This document shows positions 16,114 through 24,317 of a DNA stretch of 30,057 nt, in pieces (within the stretch, counting starts at the first letter, position 1; each line of letters begins with the position of its first letter). The notes beneath the pieces are model-generated. The model saw only the letters and a program-made list of their open reading frames with translations, was not told where the DNA came from and did not search any database. The stretch spans positions 1 through 30,057 of the IMG/VR virus record IMGVR_UViG_3300033153_000928. One strand, 5' to 3'. The position numbers and the translations under genes are program-made. This DNA is from a virus.

Positions 16114-16913
16114 CATACGACTCAATAGAGGTAAGCATTGAAGGAGGGAAGCCTTTTGAGCTTTACGAGTTTACCCGTGGCACGTGGACAGGCTACCTAA
16201 CCACAGGAGCGTCTGAGTTTTATGTAGACGCGGCGAAGACGTTCACCCCGTCACCAATAAAAAGAACAAAAATAAAGCAAGGGCAAGAGGCGCTAAAAGA
16301 CCCTGTGACCCTTACTTTGCCACGCGGCGACTCTTTGTCTTCAGATTTCCTAAACATCCCACCAGAGCAGTCAACTAGCGTTACGATTAGGCGTTGTCAC
16401 ACTGGGCTTTCTTATGCCGAATCTGTTGTAATGTGGAAGGGCAGGGTGGCAGGAGCTAAGACAAGTGGCGAGTCTGTAAATATTGTTTGCGATTCTATTT
16501 ACACTTCAATCCAGCAGAACGGGCTACGCGAGAGGATGGAATATATTTGTCAAGCGCCGTTGTATTCAGTCAAGTGTGGCGTGAGCCAGCCATCATTTAG
16601 ATTTGATGACACCACAGTCTCAGTGGCTGGGACAATTGTCACAATGACAGACCTTTCATCATTTGCAGACGGATATTTCAAGGGTGGCATAGTCGAATTT
16701 ACAGGTGACAGGCGTTTTATCATAGATCACATTGGCAATATTCTTACTCTCACAAGGCCACTATCTGTGCTTTCTGGGTCAATATCTGTTGCCCTTTACG
16801 CAGGATGCAACCATATGATGGACGATTGTTTGGATAAATTTAATAACATCGTCAATTTTCAAGGGTTCCCATGGATACCTAGCAGAAACCCTTTCTCTGG
16901 TACGATCAAATGA
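16110..16913 (+). CDS. BR0599/DUF2163-type tail-tip protein
   Basis: The 267-aa protein carries the family pattern clearly: LYEFTRGTWTGYLTTGASEF, TPSPIKRTKIKQGQEALKDP, LTLPRGDSLSSDFLN, VVMWKGRVAGAKTSGESVNI, and the cysteine segment MEYICQAPLYSVKCGVSQ with a later GCNHMMDDC. Members lie just before the central hub in siphoviruses and gene-transfer agents, in the baseplate position; conserved cysteines may bind metal or an iron-sulfur cluster as in lambda gpL, although that is only an analogy. No NlpC/P60 peptidase gene follows, unlike in many relatives. Confidence 0.85.
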   Translation: MTYDSIEVSIEGGKPFELYEFTRGTWTGYLTTGASEFYVDAAKTFTPSPIKRTKIKQGQEALKDPVTLTLPRGDSLSSDFLNIPPEQSTSVTIRRCHTGLSYAESVVMWKGRVAGAKTSGESVNIVCDSIYTSIQQNGLRERMEYICQAPLYSVKCGVSQPSFRFDDTTVSVAGTIVTMTDLSSFADGYFKGGIVEFTGDRRFIIDHIGNILTLTRPLSVLSGSISVALYAGCNHMMDDCLDKFNNIVNFQGFPWIPSRNPFSGTIK

Positions 16914-16923
16914 GGTTATTTTA

Positions 16924-19359
16924 ATGGTTTGGATGGCTTTGTTTTGGTTTGTTGTGAAGGTCGTATTGTCTTTTGCGATATCTTACGCACTCGCTCCGAA
17001 GGCAGGTACTCCAGACGGAGCGGTTGCGGCTGGTCTTGATGCCTTCACTGTCCCCACGGCTATTGTGGGTCGAGAGATACCTGTTCTTTTCGGCACTAAA
17101 TTATTGTCTGGCCCTAACTGTGTATGGTCTGGGGGGCTAAAGATTGTGGCCATCGAGGAAACGATTGACGGTGGCCTGTTGCATTCTGATTCTCATTACA
17201 CAATAGCCCATGAATATAGTTTAGGTATGCACCTTATTTTAGCCCACGAGATTGATTCTATATTTCAAATAGAAGTTGATGAAAAAGTGGTGTGGGCTGG
17301 CTCAACAACTGGTGGAGAAATCTATGTAAACGCTAGGGATATCTTTGGAGGTGTCAAGTCTGGTGGCGGGATACAAGGCTATGTAGATTTTGAGAATGGT
17401 AACGCTTCACAGACTCAAAACGCATACCTCCAAAGCAAACTAGGGACAGATATACCAGCATTCAGAAACGTTGCTGCGGTAGTCCTAAAAACTGTTTACC
17501 TAGGGACAAACCCGAACCTTTTGCCATGGGCTTTTTGGTGTAAAAAAATACCTAATAGCTGGTATCCTGCCAAGGCAGAGATAAGCGGTGAGGCAAACGC
17601 CGCCCATATTATATATGAGACAATCACCAATAAAAGCTGGGGGATGAGGTTCAACGCAGAGGATATTGACGAGGCAGCGTTTACAGCCGTTGCTGACACG
17701 TTGTTCACTGAAGACTTTGGGATATCTGTTTTATGGGATCATTCATCAAGGCTAGAAGATTTCTTGCTTGAGATCCTAAAACATATTGATGCTTCTCTTT
17801 ATATTTCAAGAACGACAGGCCAGTTTACCCTAAAGCTAATACGCGAAGATTATGACGTCGAAACAATCCCAGTTTTTGACGAGTCAAATATAACCAAGGT
17901 TTCAAGATTCAAAAGGCGTGGGCCAACAGATTTAATAAATTCTGTTTCTGTTAAGTATTGGGATGCCTCGACTGGAAAACAAGGCTCAACAAGCGTACAC
18001 GATGCCGCTCTTGTCGCAACAATGGGTGGAACTGTAACCCAAGCAATCGACTATACAGGTGTCACTACTCACGCCTTGGCGGCTAAACTTGCAATGAGAG
18101 ATTTACGCGCCCTCTCGTCACCTCTTGCCGACTGTGAATTGTATGTCAACAGAGAAGGGGCAACGCTGAATATTGGTGATACGTTTATTATGTCATGGCC
18201 TAGGTATGGCATAGACGAAATAGTTATGAGGATAACTGGTGTTGAGTTCGGAGAGTTTGGTAATAGCGCGATTAGGGTAGAGTGCATAGAAGACTTTTAT
18301 GGTGTTGATGAGGCAATCTATTCCACCCCGCCTAGTAGTTTGTGGGTAAGCCCAGTCAATGACCCTGCCCCTTGCCCTGTCCATTCTGCTATTGAAGCCC
18401 CTTTTTACACGCTGTCAAGGGAAACAGAACTTTCCCCCACAGAGATTGCAGCACTTGACCCCTCTGGGGGGTTTGCCTGTGTGGCTGGAGCAAAGCCAAC
18501 CAGCGACGCCATAGACTCTGAGGCATGGTTTAATGACGGCACAGGATACGCGCGGAACACTGACACGACCTTTACCCCGAGAGGGATATTAACCTCAGAT
18601 ATAGGGATACTTGACACCGTATTGAGTCTGACTCTTGATTCTTTGTCTAGCTCAATTATCCTAGGGTCATGGGCAATAATTGATAGCGAGATTGTTAGAG
18701 TTGACGCGGTTGGAGCAACAACAATAACCGTTGGCAGAGGGTGCCTTGACACCGTCCCTGTTGAGCATCTAAACACAGCAAACGTGCTATTCGTCCAAGG
18801 CAACTATGCAATGCTAAACAACCTTTTAACTGGCAACGTTTACGCGAAGCTATTACCACGGACAGGCAAAGGAAATTTAGCGATAGCAGACGCACCAGAA
18901 CAAATAATCACGATAAACGACAGGATCAACAGACCATACCCACCTGCACAGCTTTTATTAAATAGCATGCAAGAGCCAGTAGATATAACTGGGACGATAA
19001 TTCATGGATGGGTACACAGGGACAGGTTGCAGCAAGTTGACTCTGTTATTTTAGACACATCAAGTGCTGGGGTTGGCCCAGAAGTAGGCACAACGTATAG
19101 TTACGATTTCCGTCGTGCAGATACAGACGCTTTGTTGTACAATGCTTCTGGAATCACTGGCTTAACAGCAACAACAACAAGTTTCGATATTGGTTACGAA
19201 GGGCTGGTGAAGTATCATTTATGGTCTGTCCGAGATGGTGCTGAAAGCTGGCAACAGCATGAGCGAGAGTTTTTTTACTTCCGTGCTGAAATGAGGACGA
19301 CTGAAGACGGTACAGCCAGAGTCACAGAAGACGGAATATATAGAATCGTGGAGCTATAA
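16924..19359 (+). CDS. Central tail hub / host-specificity protein (lambda J-like)
   Basis: The 811-aa protein has a hydrophobic N-terminal helix (residues 1-23, WMALFWFVVKVVLSFAISYA), then VGREIPVLFGTKLLSGPNCV, the usual opening of phage hub proteins of the Phage-tail_3 class. The hub core is seen in TNKSWGMRFNAEDIDEAAF, SRLEDFLLEILKHIDASLYI and SVSVKYWD, which correspond to the trimeric tube-closing domains. The C-terminal 250 residues hold Fn3/Ig-like strands for fibre attachment and end with a short repeat, MRTTEDGTARVTEDGIYRIV. TGAGGTTATTTTA supplies the ribosome site. It should plug the tail and trigger DNA release. Confidence 0.88.
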   Translation: MVWMALFWFVVKVVLSFAISYALAPKAGTPDGAVAAGLDAFTVPTAIVGREIPVLFGTKLLSGPNCVWSGGLKIVAIEETIDGGLLHSDSHYTIAHEYSLGMHLILAHEIDSIFQIEVDEKVVWAGSTTGGEIYVNARDIFGGVKSGGGIQGYVDFENGNASQTQNAYLQSKLGTDIPAFRNVAAVVLKTVYLGTNPNLLPWAFWCKKIPNSWYPAKAEISGEANAAHIIYETITNKSWGMRFNAEDIDEAAFTAVADTLFTEDFGISVLWDHSSRLEDFLLEILKHIDASLYISRTTGQFTLKLIREDYDVETIPVFDESNITKVSRFKRRGPTDLINSVSVKYWDASTGKQGSTSVHDAALVATMGGTVTQAIDYTGVTTHALAAKLAMRDLRALSSPLADCELYVNREGATLNIGDTFIMSWPRYGIDEIVMRITGVEFGEFGNSAIRVECIEDFYGVDEAIYSTPPSSLWVSPVNDPAPCPVHSAIEAPFYTLSRETELSPTEIAALDPSGGFACVAGAKPTSDAIDSEAWFNDGTGYARNTDTTFTPRGILTSDIGILDTVLSLTLDSLSSSIILGSWAIIDSEIVRVDAVGATTITVGRGCLDTVPVEHLNTANVLFVQGNYAMLNNLLTGNVYAKLLPRTGKGNLAIADAPEQIITINDRINRPYPPAQLLLNSMQEPVDITGTIIHGWVHRDRLQQVDSVILDTSSAGVGPEVGTTYSYDFRRADTDALLYNASGITGLTATTTSFDIGYEGLVKYHLWSVRDGAESWQQHEREFFYFRAEMRTTEDGTARVTEDGIYRIVEL

Positions 19360-19361
19360 AA

Positions 19362-19736
19362 ATGACCTTAAAAATTAGTGAATTGACCGAAGAAACAACC
19401 ATCGGAGACGGTGACTACCTTGAGATGTCTAAAGATGTCGGGTCTAGCGTATACGAAAGCAAGAAGGTGAAGGTTAATACCACGTTGCGTGAAGATTGGA
19501 CGCTGATGAAGAATGACACAGGCGACTCTCTCCCTAGCGGTACTGTTGTTGTCGGTGTATCTGTGACAGGTGAGGCTTTTGATATTAATAAAGCTATTGC
19601 AACATCTGCAGAAACTATTGGGGCTTACGCAGTTGTCACAAGCGCAATAGCAAACGGGGCAGAGGGGTGGGCCGCAACAAGAGGTATTGTTAATGGGGTT
19701 GACACATCAGGATTCAGCGCAATGGACGCACTGTAA
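19362..19736 (+). CDS. Tail fibre N-terminal part, ending at an in-frame TAA
   Basis: The 124-aa frame starts MTLKISELTEETTIGDGDYL, a common attachment module of phage fibres, followed by LMKNDTGDSLPSGTVVVGVS and the 'RGIVNGVDTSGFSAMDAL' segment. In similar fibre modules I recall, this segment continues 'D-x-L-Y-V-S'; here TAA (19734-19736) stands exactly where Tyr would be and GTG-AGT (Val-Ser) follows in the same frame. It is therefore probably the first piece of a roughly 1040-aa fibre rather than an independent protein. GGAG eight bases upstream supports ATG 19362. Confidence 0.7.
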   Translation: MTLKISELTEETTIGDGDYLEMSKDVGSSVYESKKVKVNTTLREDWTLMKNDTGDSLPSGTVVVGVSVTGEAFDINKAIATSAETIGAYAVVTSAIANGAEGWAATRGIVNGVDTSGFSAMDAL

Positions 19737-22481
19737 GTGAGTGTTATCTCAGGCACTGACGCTTCTATTGCTTCAGGTGATCCTACAGGGTTTATAAACA
19801 ACGATGGGATTACAATAGATTACGATAGTACAGCAAGAACAATAACCCTAACTGGAGATTTGAGATATTCATGGCGTGGGCAGGTTAAAGAGCTTACATC
19901 TCCATGGGTTTCTGGCGCACATAGTGCAACTCTAGATTCTACATACTTTTTGCACTCTACAAATGGTGATGATTTTGTGTGGTCTACGTCAATTTGGGGA
20001 TTCTCTGACGTGCATGTTTCTTTCGTGTGGCATGGGACAACAGATAAATACTCAATAAGAGAGACGCATGGTTTAATGCCTTGGCAAGTTCACGAAGAAT
20101 TTCACGGCACGGTAGGGTCATATAAGGTTTCTGGCGGTACTCTTGGTGGCTATGTCCTAGCTTCGACAACAGTATCTGAAAGGAGGCCGACAGTATCAGC
20201 AACAGTAGTAAAAGACGAGGATATTATAACATCAGTGGCAGAGCTTACGTCTTCTCTATACACTAAGGGGTATCTTACAGGCTCCGGTGTGCAAGCGTTT
20301 ACAGTTGAGACAGCCGATATTGTACCTTTGAGCGGTGATACCCCATACTATAACCAGTTTGTTTCTCCAAATTGGGTTCAAACACTAATGTCAAACAATA
20401 CCTATATGTCTGTGTGGTTGGTAGCAGTCCCTGCATCAAGTGACACTGGTTCGCAAAAATACAGGTACATTTGGGTGCAAGGGCAAACCGCAGGCTCATT
20501 ACTAGGCCAACAAGCTTTATTCCCTTCAGACCTATCTTTCGGAAACCTAACGAGCCTCTTTACTGAATTCGTGTTCTGCGCCAAGATAATACTTAGGTAC
20601 ACGTCTGCAAATTGGCAAATCGAGGATGTTATTGCTTTAACAGGGACTAGAAGTAGTTTTACTGGTGCTCCTGCTGGGGTGTTCCTGTCGGTTGTCTCCA
20701 CAGATGACACATTAGCTGGAGACGGGACGGCTGGCAATCCTCTTGGGGTGGTGAACCCATTAACAACTGAAGACCTTGCTAATGTAGAACTCCTTGATGA
20801 TGCCATAAAAAAGGAGATTGACAAGATCGTAGCTAGTGCGAACGCTATTGATGTATTTATCTATGACACTTCTAGGGATACAGACGGCGGTGCGTGGGTT
20901 GATGCTCAATTAGAGAAGCATAGAGTGCTCTTGTTTACAGCCACCTCTACAGGCATTAAGGCATACGATGCAACAGACGATGACTTGCCTGAAGTTACAT
21001 TATTAGAGATTACCTTATCTGGCATCAGCTCAATATCTGCACTAAACGGTATCTTGTTTGTAGGCACTAGCGCAGGATGTAAAGAATATAATATCACTGA
21101 CGGGATGTTTCTAAAGCAATCATACGCTACAACGACTACGCCAGCAATTGTAAATGGTGTAGTCAATGACGTAGCAATGACCGTCCTACCAAACGCTCCT
21201 ATCGACCCAGCCACAGGTATGCAGATTCCAATTATAGCTGTTGCTACTGATGGTGGTGTCTCTGTAATCACAGATGGTGGTGATGTTTGGGATATCACGA
21301 GAGGAGCGGGTACTGAGACTTGCGATACAATAGATTTTATTGGAGAAAGATTGCAGTATGGTAATACTGGTGGCATACCTTGGTGGAATAGGCTTGATAT
21401 ACCAACATCGGATTTAGTAGGAGAACCACCTGCTGGTGTTACACGATACACAACCAGCACAATTCCAGCCATTCTACAATATGCTGCTGATTTGAGTGGT
21501 GATTACTCTGGCAGTTATAAAGGACTCACCCACCTAATCGAAGACCCAGACAATCCTGAAAATGGTATGGTTGGTTATACAACATCCTCTTATTTCTCTG
21601 GTCTTATGCAAGGAGATATCGAGCTATGTTTATCTGGAGAAGATCTCGCGGATAAATCAGTATCCGCTACTTCGGTATCAGGTACAGCTACCCATTCTCC
21701 AGTTTCTACTGGAGCTGAGTTAGAGGCCACCACAGCAACTTCCGATATAACCGCCTCAGTTACGACAGGGGGCGAGTGTGAAGGGTGGGAATTTGTTTCT
21801 AGTGTTTGGGAGTTTAGAGAAAAGATTGTTGATTGGGTAGGTGTATCAGAATCAGGAGGAACTATTACCATAGTAAGTGGTACAGTATTCACCCTACTTA
21901 AATACACAAATGGTGCTGGAGCCTCCACCAGTCAGATTGAATTTATCTGTAACTTTGAAAAACCTCTATTCCAAGAAGATGCAAAATGTACTTTCGGTGG
22001 ATCCTCTGATTCTATGGTTTCTCTGGACTACGACGAAGTAACAGGTAAGCTTGAACTTCTTACTGGAGATAGCAAAGATACCTTCTCTGGAGCATTAAGA
22101 GTCGCCTCTGAAGCAATTACAGTAGGGACACCAACTTGTATCTCAGCAAGTGGAGGAGATGTCGCTCACGGTGGAACTACAGGTATCAAGCTCTACAGCC
22201 CAGCAGAGAATCTTAGGACTGAGCTTAAAAGAGTTGATGACCAGAACAAGTATTTTGGGTCTAAACCTGTAGCCTTTAAATTTGTAGGTGATACAGTTGA
22301 AACTGATTTTATATTACCTCACGGATGGGAGCCTACTGAGATGGTGTATGAGGCTGGGTTACTTGTTATAGAAGGAGCAGCAAATGAGTATGTCTTTACT
22401 AATGACGGCTTTATAGAGGGTGTCTCTTTTAATGTGGCCCCTGCTGCTGTTGATGTTGTAATCTTTGCAGTGAGGAAATAA
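19737..22481 (+). CDS. Tail fibre, main part (914 aa), same frame after TAA
   Basis: The frame begins at GTG directly after the stop and lacks its own ribosome site, so it is made by readthrough, reinitiation, or not at all unless the stop is an error. The first 330 residues match a fibre domain I recognise (GITIDYDSTARTITLTGDLR, IRETHGLMPWQVHEEFHGTV). Residues 365-560 look propeller-like, with VFIYDTSRDTDGGAWVDAQ and NDVAMTVLPNAPIDPATGMQ. The middle 600-750 is Ser/Thr-rich with AT-richer codons. The C-terminus (FVGDTVETDFILPHGWEPTE onward) is a tip-like domain. It probably contacts the host surface. Confidence 0.75.
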   Translation: MSVISGTDASIASGDPTGFINNDGITIDYDSTARTITLTGDLRYSWRGQVKELTSPWVSGAHSATLDSTYFLHSTNGDDFVWSTSIWGFSDVHVSFVWHGTTDKYSIRETHGLMPWQVHEEFHGTVGSYKVSGGTLGGYVLASTTVSERRPTVSATVVKDEDIITSVAELTSSLYTKGYLTGSGVQAFTVETADIVPLSGDTPYYNQFVSPNWVQTLMSNNTYMSVWLVAVPASSDTGSQKYRYIWVQGQTAGSLLGQQALFPSDLSFGNLTSLFTEFVFCAKIILRYTSANWQIEDVIALTGTRSSFTGAPAGVFLSVVSTDDTLAGDGTAGNPLGVVNPLTTEDLANVELLDDAIKKEIDKIVASANAIDVFIYDTSRDTDGGAWVDAQLEKHRVLLFTATSTGIKAYDATDDDLPEVTLLEITLSGISSISALNGILFVGTSAGCKEYNITDGMFLKQSYATTTTPAIVNGVVNDVAMTVLPNAPIDPATGMQIPIIAVATDGGVSVITDGGDVWDITRGAGTETCDTIDFIGERLQYGNTGGIPWWNRLDIPTSDLVGEPPAGVTRYTTSTIPAILQYAADLSGDYSGSYKGLTHLIEDPDNPENGMVGYTTSSYFSGLMQGDIELCLSGEDLADKSVSATSVSGTATHSPVSTGAELEATTATSDITASVTTGGECEGWEFVSSVWEFREKIVDWVGVSESGGTITIVSGTVFTLLKYTNGAGASTSQIEFICNFEKPLFQEDAKCTFGGSSDSMVSLDYDEVTGKLELLTGDSKDTFSGALRVASEAITVGTPTCISASGGDVAHGGTTGIKLYSPAENLRTELKRVDDQNKYFGSKPVAFKFVGDTVETDFILPHGWEPTEMVYEAGLLVIEGAANEYVFTNDGFIEGVSFNVAPAAVDVVIFAVRK

Positions 22482-22482
22482 T

Positions 22483-23052
22483 ATGAGCTTTGTAAACCTA
22501 AAAGACAACGTTGTGTATGAACCATATCAAATTGAAAAACGAATGTTAAGGCTAGAACGAAACGGATACCCCGCAAAGGCTGAAAGGGATCTGTTATTAG
22601 TAGGGACTGCGGTGGCATTAACAAAACGCCCAGTACATCCCCATGAAGATGATGCGATTAATGATTTTAACACTTTTATGGGTGGTATGGAGGTGTTAAA
22701 AGCTGAGTCAATCGCTGATAACGACCTCTTAAAAAGAACAATCTCATATGAGAAATCAATAATCAGACTAGAACGATATATCTTACTTGAGGGTCAGGTG
22801 GGTCAAGAGTATGAAGAGGCTACTTATGATGACTTTGGTGTAGAGCTTGCGCCAGAGATACTCTATATCCCTACCTATGAACCTTTACCTGAATTTGTTG
22901 AAATCATGAATAATGATGATCCAGATAACCCATACCTTGAAGAAGTGAGAAATCCTTTAGTCGTACAAGATGAAGATGAGAGACTGTCAGCACAAACAAT
23001 AATTAATAATGCAAACGAAGAAGTACTTAACCTTGTAGCTCTAAGGGGCTGA
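22483..23052 (+). CDS. Hypothetical protein downstream of the fibre (189 aa)
   Basis: GAGGAAATAAT gives a strong ribosome site before ATG 22483. The product has a helical, charged first half (YQIEKRMLRLERNGYPAKAE, SIIRLERYILLEGQVG) and an acidic, Pro-rich second half (EILYIPTYEPLPEFVEIMNN, DDPDNPYLEEV). No membrane segment or enzyme motif is seen. Position right after the fibre would suit a fibre assembly chaperone or a virion accessory protein, but there is no direct sequence support. The stop overlaps the next ATG (TGATG). Confidence 0.55.
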   Translation: MSFVNLKDNVVYEPYQIEKRMLRLERNGYPAKAERDLLLVGTAVALTKRPVHPHEDDAINDFNTFMGGMEVLKAESIADNDLLKRTISYEKSIIRLERYILLEGQVGQEYEEATYDDFGVELAPEILYIPTYEPLPEFVEIMNNDDPDNPYLEEVRNPLVVQDEDERLSAQTIINNANEEVLNLVALRG

Positions 23053-23420
23053 TGATGACAAATTTGGAAACGATTGACGCCATAAGTAAAGCTTTAACAA
23101 GCCACCAATTCACGATTACACAAGCTACAGATTGGCCGATGTTTTTGGCTATGGGTGGGTTGTTGTTTTTAGTATTTGCGGGGGCGTGGGGAGTTATTGT
23201 TAGCCTTCTAGTTTATGGGTTCAAAGATATAAAATCGAGGATATCAGCCCAGCGCGCCGAAGATGTTGGTCGTTGTTCCGATTGCAAGTCAGCAATTTGG
23301 GATCACATAGATGGCCCGATGTGGACAGCGATCAAAGAACATTGCTCATCGTGGTCTAAGTCAGAGCAAGAGTGTTTCAGGGATAGGGTGAAAAGTGGTG
23401 TTGAAGGGTGTTCACCATGA
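23052..23420 (+). CDS. One-span membrane protein with Cys-rich tail (possible holin)
   Basis: The 122-aa protein has one clear membrane helix at about residues 30-57 (PMFLAMGGLLFLVFAGAWGV then IVSLLVYGF), a basic stretch after it (KDIKSRISAQR) and a tail with five cysteines (C75, C78, C98, C108, C120) including a CSDC pair. It is next to the DUF5675 gene, which suggests a lysis or inner-membrane function, but one-span holins are usually smaller and lack such a tail. The double ATG (23052 and 23055) follows AAGGGG. Its end overlaps the next gene by 4 nt. Confidence 0.55.
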   Translation: MMTNLETIDAISKALTSHQFTITQATDWPMFLAMGGLLFLVFAGAWGVIVSLLVYGFKDIKSRISAQRAEDVGRCSDCKSAIWDHIDGPMWTAIKEHCSSWSKSEQECFRDRVKSGVEGCSP

Positions 23421-23815
23421 AAATATTAGAATTGATCAGGCTCGAAGAAACCGAGCAAGGCACAATCGGTGTCTTAAAGATCAATAAAACCGTTTTCTGC
23501 TTCACACTTGAACCACCAGACTTAGAAAACCGTGTTAACAAGTCAAGCATTCCAGCACAACAATACACTGTAAAGCCCTACTCATCCCAGAACTATCCAG
23601 ACATTTATGAAATAATAAATGTTCCTGATAGGTCGTATGTTCTTTTCCATCCTGGTAATACTGTTGATAATACCGCTGGTTGTATTTTACTAGGTGAATC
23701 TTTAGGTAAGTTGCAAGGTGATAGGGCTGTCTTGAATAGCGGCAAAACGTTTAATAAGTTCCGCAATATTTTACGTAATGAAGACCATCATTTAACAATA
23801 ACAGAGGTGTATTAA
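23417..23815 (+). CDS. DUF5675 protein, candidate peptidoglycan-active enzyme
   Basis: The start is ATG 23417 (ATGA overlap with the preceding gene), with AAGGGTG upstream; an earlier GTG has no advantage. The 132-aa product matches DUF5675: ETEQGTIGVLKINKTVFCFT, LEPP, SSIPAQQYTVKPY, and VLFHPGNTVDNTAGCILLGE. The H78-P-G-N and G88-C89-I arrangement recalls the His/Cys pattern of L,D-transpeptidase-like folds, so a peptidoglycan-directed activity is plausible but unproven for this family. It is the only candidate for a lytic enzyme in the window, flanked by small membrane proteins. Confidence 0.7.
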   Translation: MKILELIRLEETEQGTIGVLKINKTVFCFTLEPPDLENRVNKSSIPAQQYTVKPYSSQNYPDIYEIINVPDRSYVLFHPGNTVDNTAGCILLGESLGKLQGDRAVLNSGKTFNKFRNILRNEDHHLTITEVY

Positions 23816-24040
23816 ATGTCTGAATATATTGAAATTGAAGGCGTGCACCTTCTCGGTTGTAATGGCATCAATGACCGCCGTGACGACTTCGACGAATTCT
23901 ATGAAAATTTAAAATTGTGGATAAAAGCAAAGTCAAACATCTTCCTTAGATACCCACGGCTTGCCCGAGCAAAAACATATTACGAGGCAGTTGATAAATT
24001 CGGATGGTCTGTCTTCGCGGATTGTAGGGGGATAAAGTGA
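23816..24040 (+). CDS. Hypothetical protein (74 aa)
   Basis: ATG 23816 follows the DUF5675 stop with no gap; AGAGGTGTATTAA is the ribosome site. The product (IEIEGVHLLGCNGINDRRDD, then FYENLKLWIKAKSN) is soluble and mixed alpha/beta with two cysteines. It shows no motif that I recognise. The stop overlaps the GTG of the next gene (GTGA). Its place within the small-gene cassette between the fibre and the 1211-aa tail protein is the only functional hint. Confidence 0.55.
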   Translation: MSEYIEIEGVHLLGCNGINDRRDDFDEFYENLKLWIKAKSNIFLRYPRLARAKTYYEAVDKFGWSVFADCRGIK

Positions 24041-24183
24041 AGACAACAATACTCATTATTCTAATATTTATATCAATCTGGGCCTGTGGTTGCGTGTTTA
24101 TTTACAATACGGGGCAAGGCGTAAAGTTCCAAATTGATGACAAGGATAACCCAGACGTTGATGGGACGGTGAAACAGCGATAA
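24037..24183 (+). CDS. Small membrane or lipoprotein-like peptide (48 aa)
   Basis: GTG 24037 overlaps the previous stop and has GGGGGATAAA upstream. The peptide is MKTTILIILIFISIWACGCV followed by a polar tail (NTGQGVKFQIDDKDNPDVDG). Residues 4-22 are a membrane or signal helix; the two cysteines (C17, C19) resemble a degenerate lipobox, so it may be a lipoprotein such as an outer-membrane spanin, or just a one-span peptide. The stop overlaps the next ATG (TAATG). Flush packing on both sides argues that it is real. Confidence 0.6.
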   Translation: MKTTILIILIFISIWACGCVFIYNTGQGVKFQIDDKDNPDVDGTVKQR

Positions 24184-24317
24184 TGCCTAGAAAACTCGAT
24201 AAAGAACTCAAAAAACTTAAAATTACAGAAGAGGATGCTATTACTATCCTTCGCAAGGTTAAGTTTAAGCGCAAAGCCACTAAGTCTAACCGTGGTTACG
24301 CAGCAGGTAAACGTTAA
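24183..24317 (+). CDS. Small basic protein (44 aa)
   Basis: ATG 24183 begins on the preceding stop and the TAA overlaps the ATG of the 1211-aa gene (24317), so the frame fills the space exactly. The peptide MPRKLDKELKKLKITEEDAI followed by TILRKVKFKRKATK and a Gly/Lys/Arg end is very basic. Function is unknown; it may bind nucleic acid or simply couple translation into the long downstream gene. No ribosome site stands out, in line with coupled reinitiation. Confidence 0.55.
   Translation: MPRKLDKELKKLKITEEDAITILRKVKFKRKATKSNRGYAAGKR

Noticed and set aside
20906-21472. Long - strand frame (188 codons) opposite the tail fibre
   Set aside because: Composition (Ile/Val/Pro/Ser) is the mirror of a Thr/Gly/Asp-rich fibre; no supporting motif or context.
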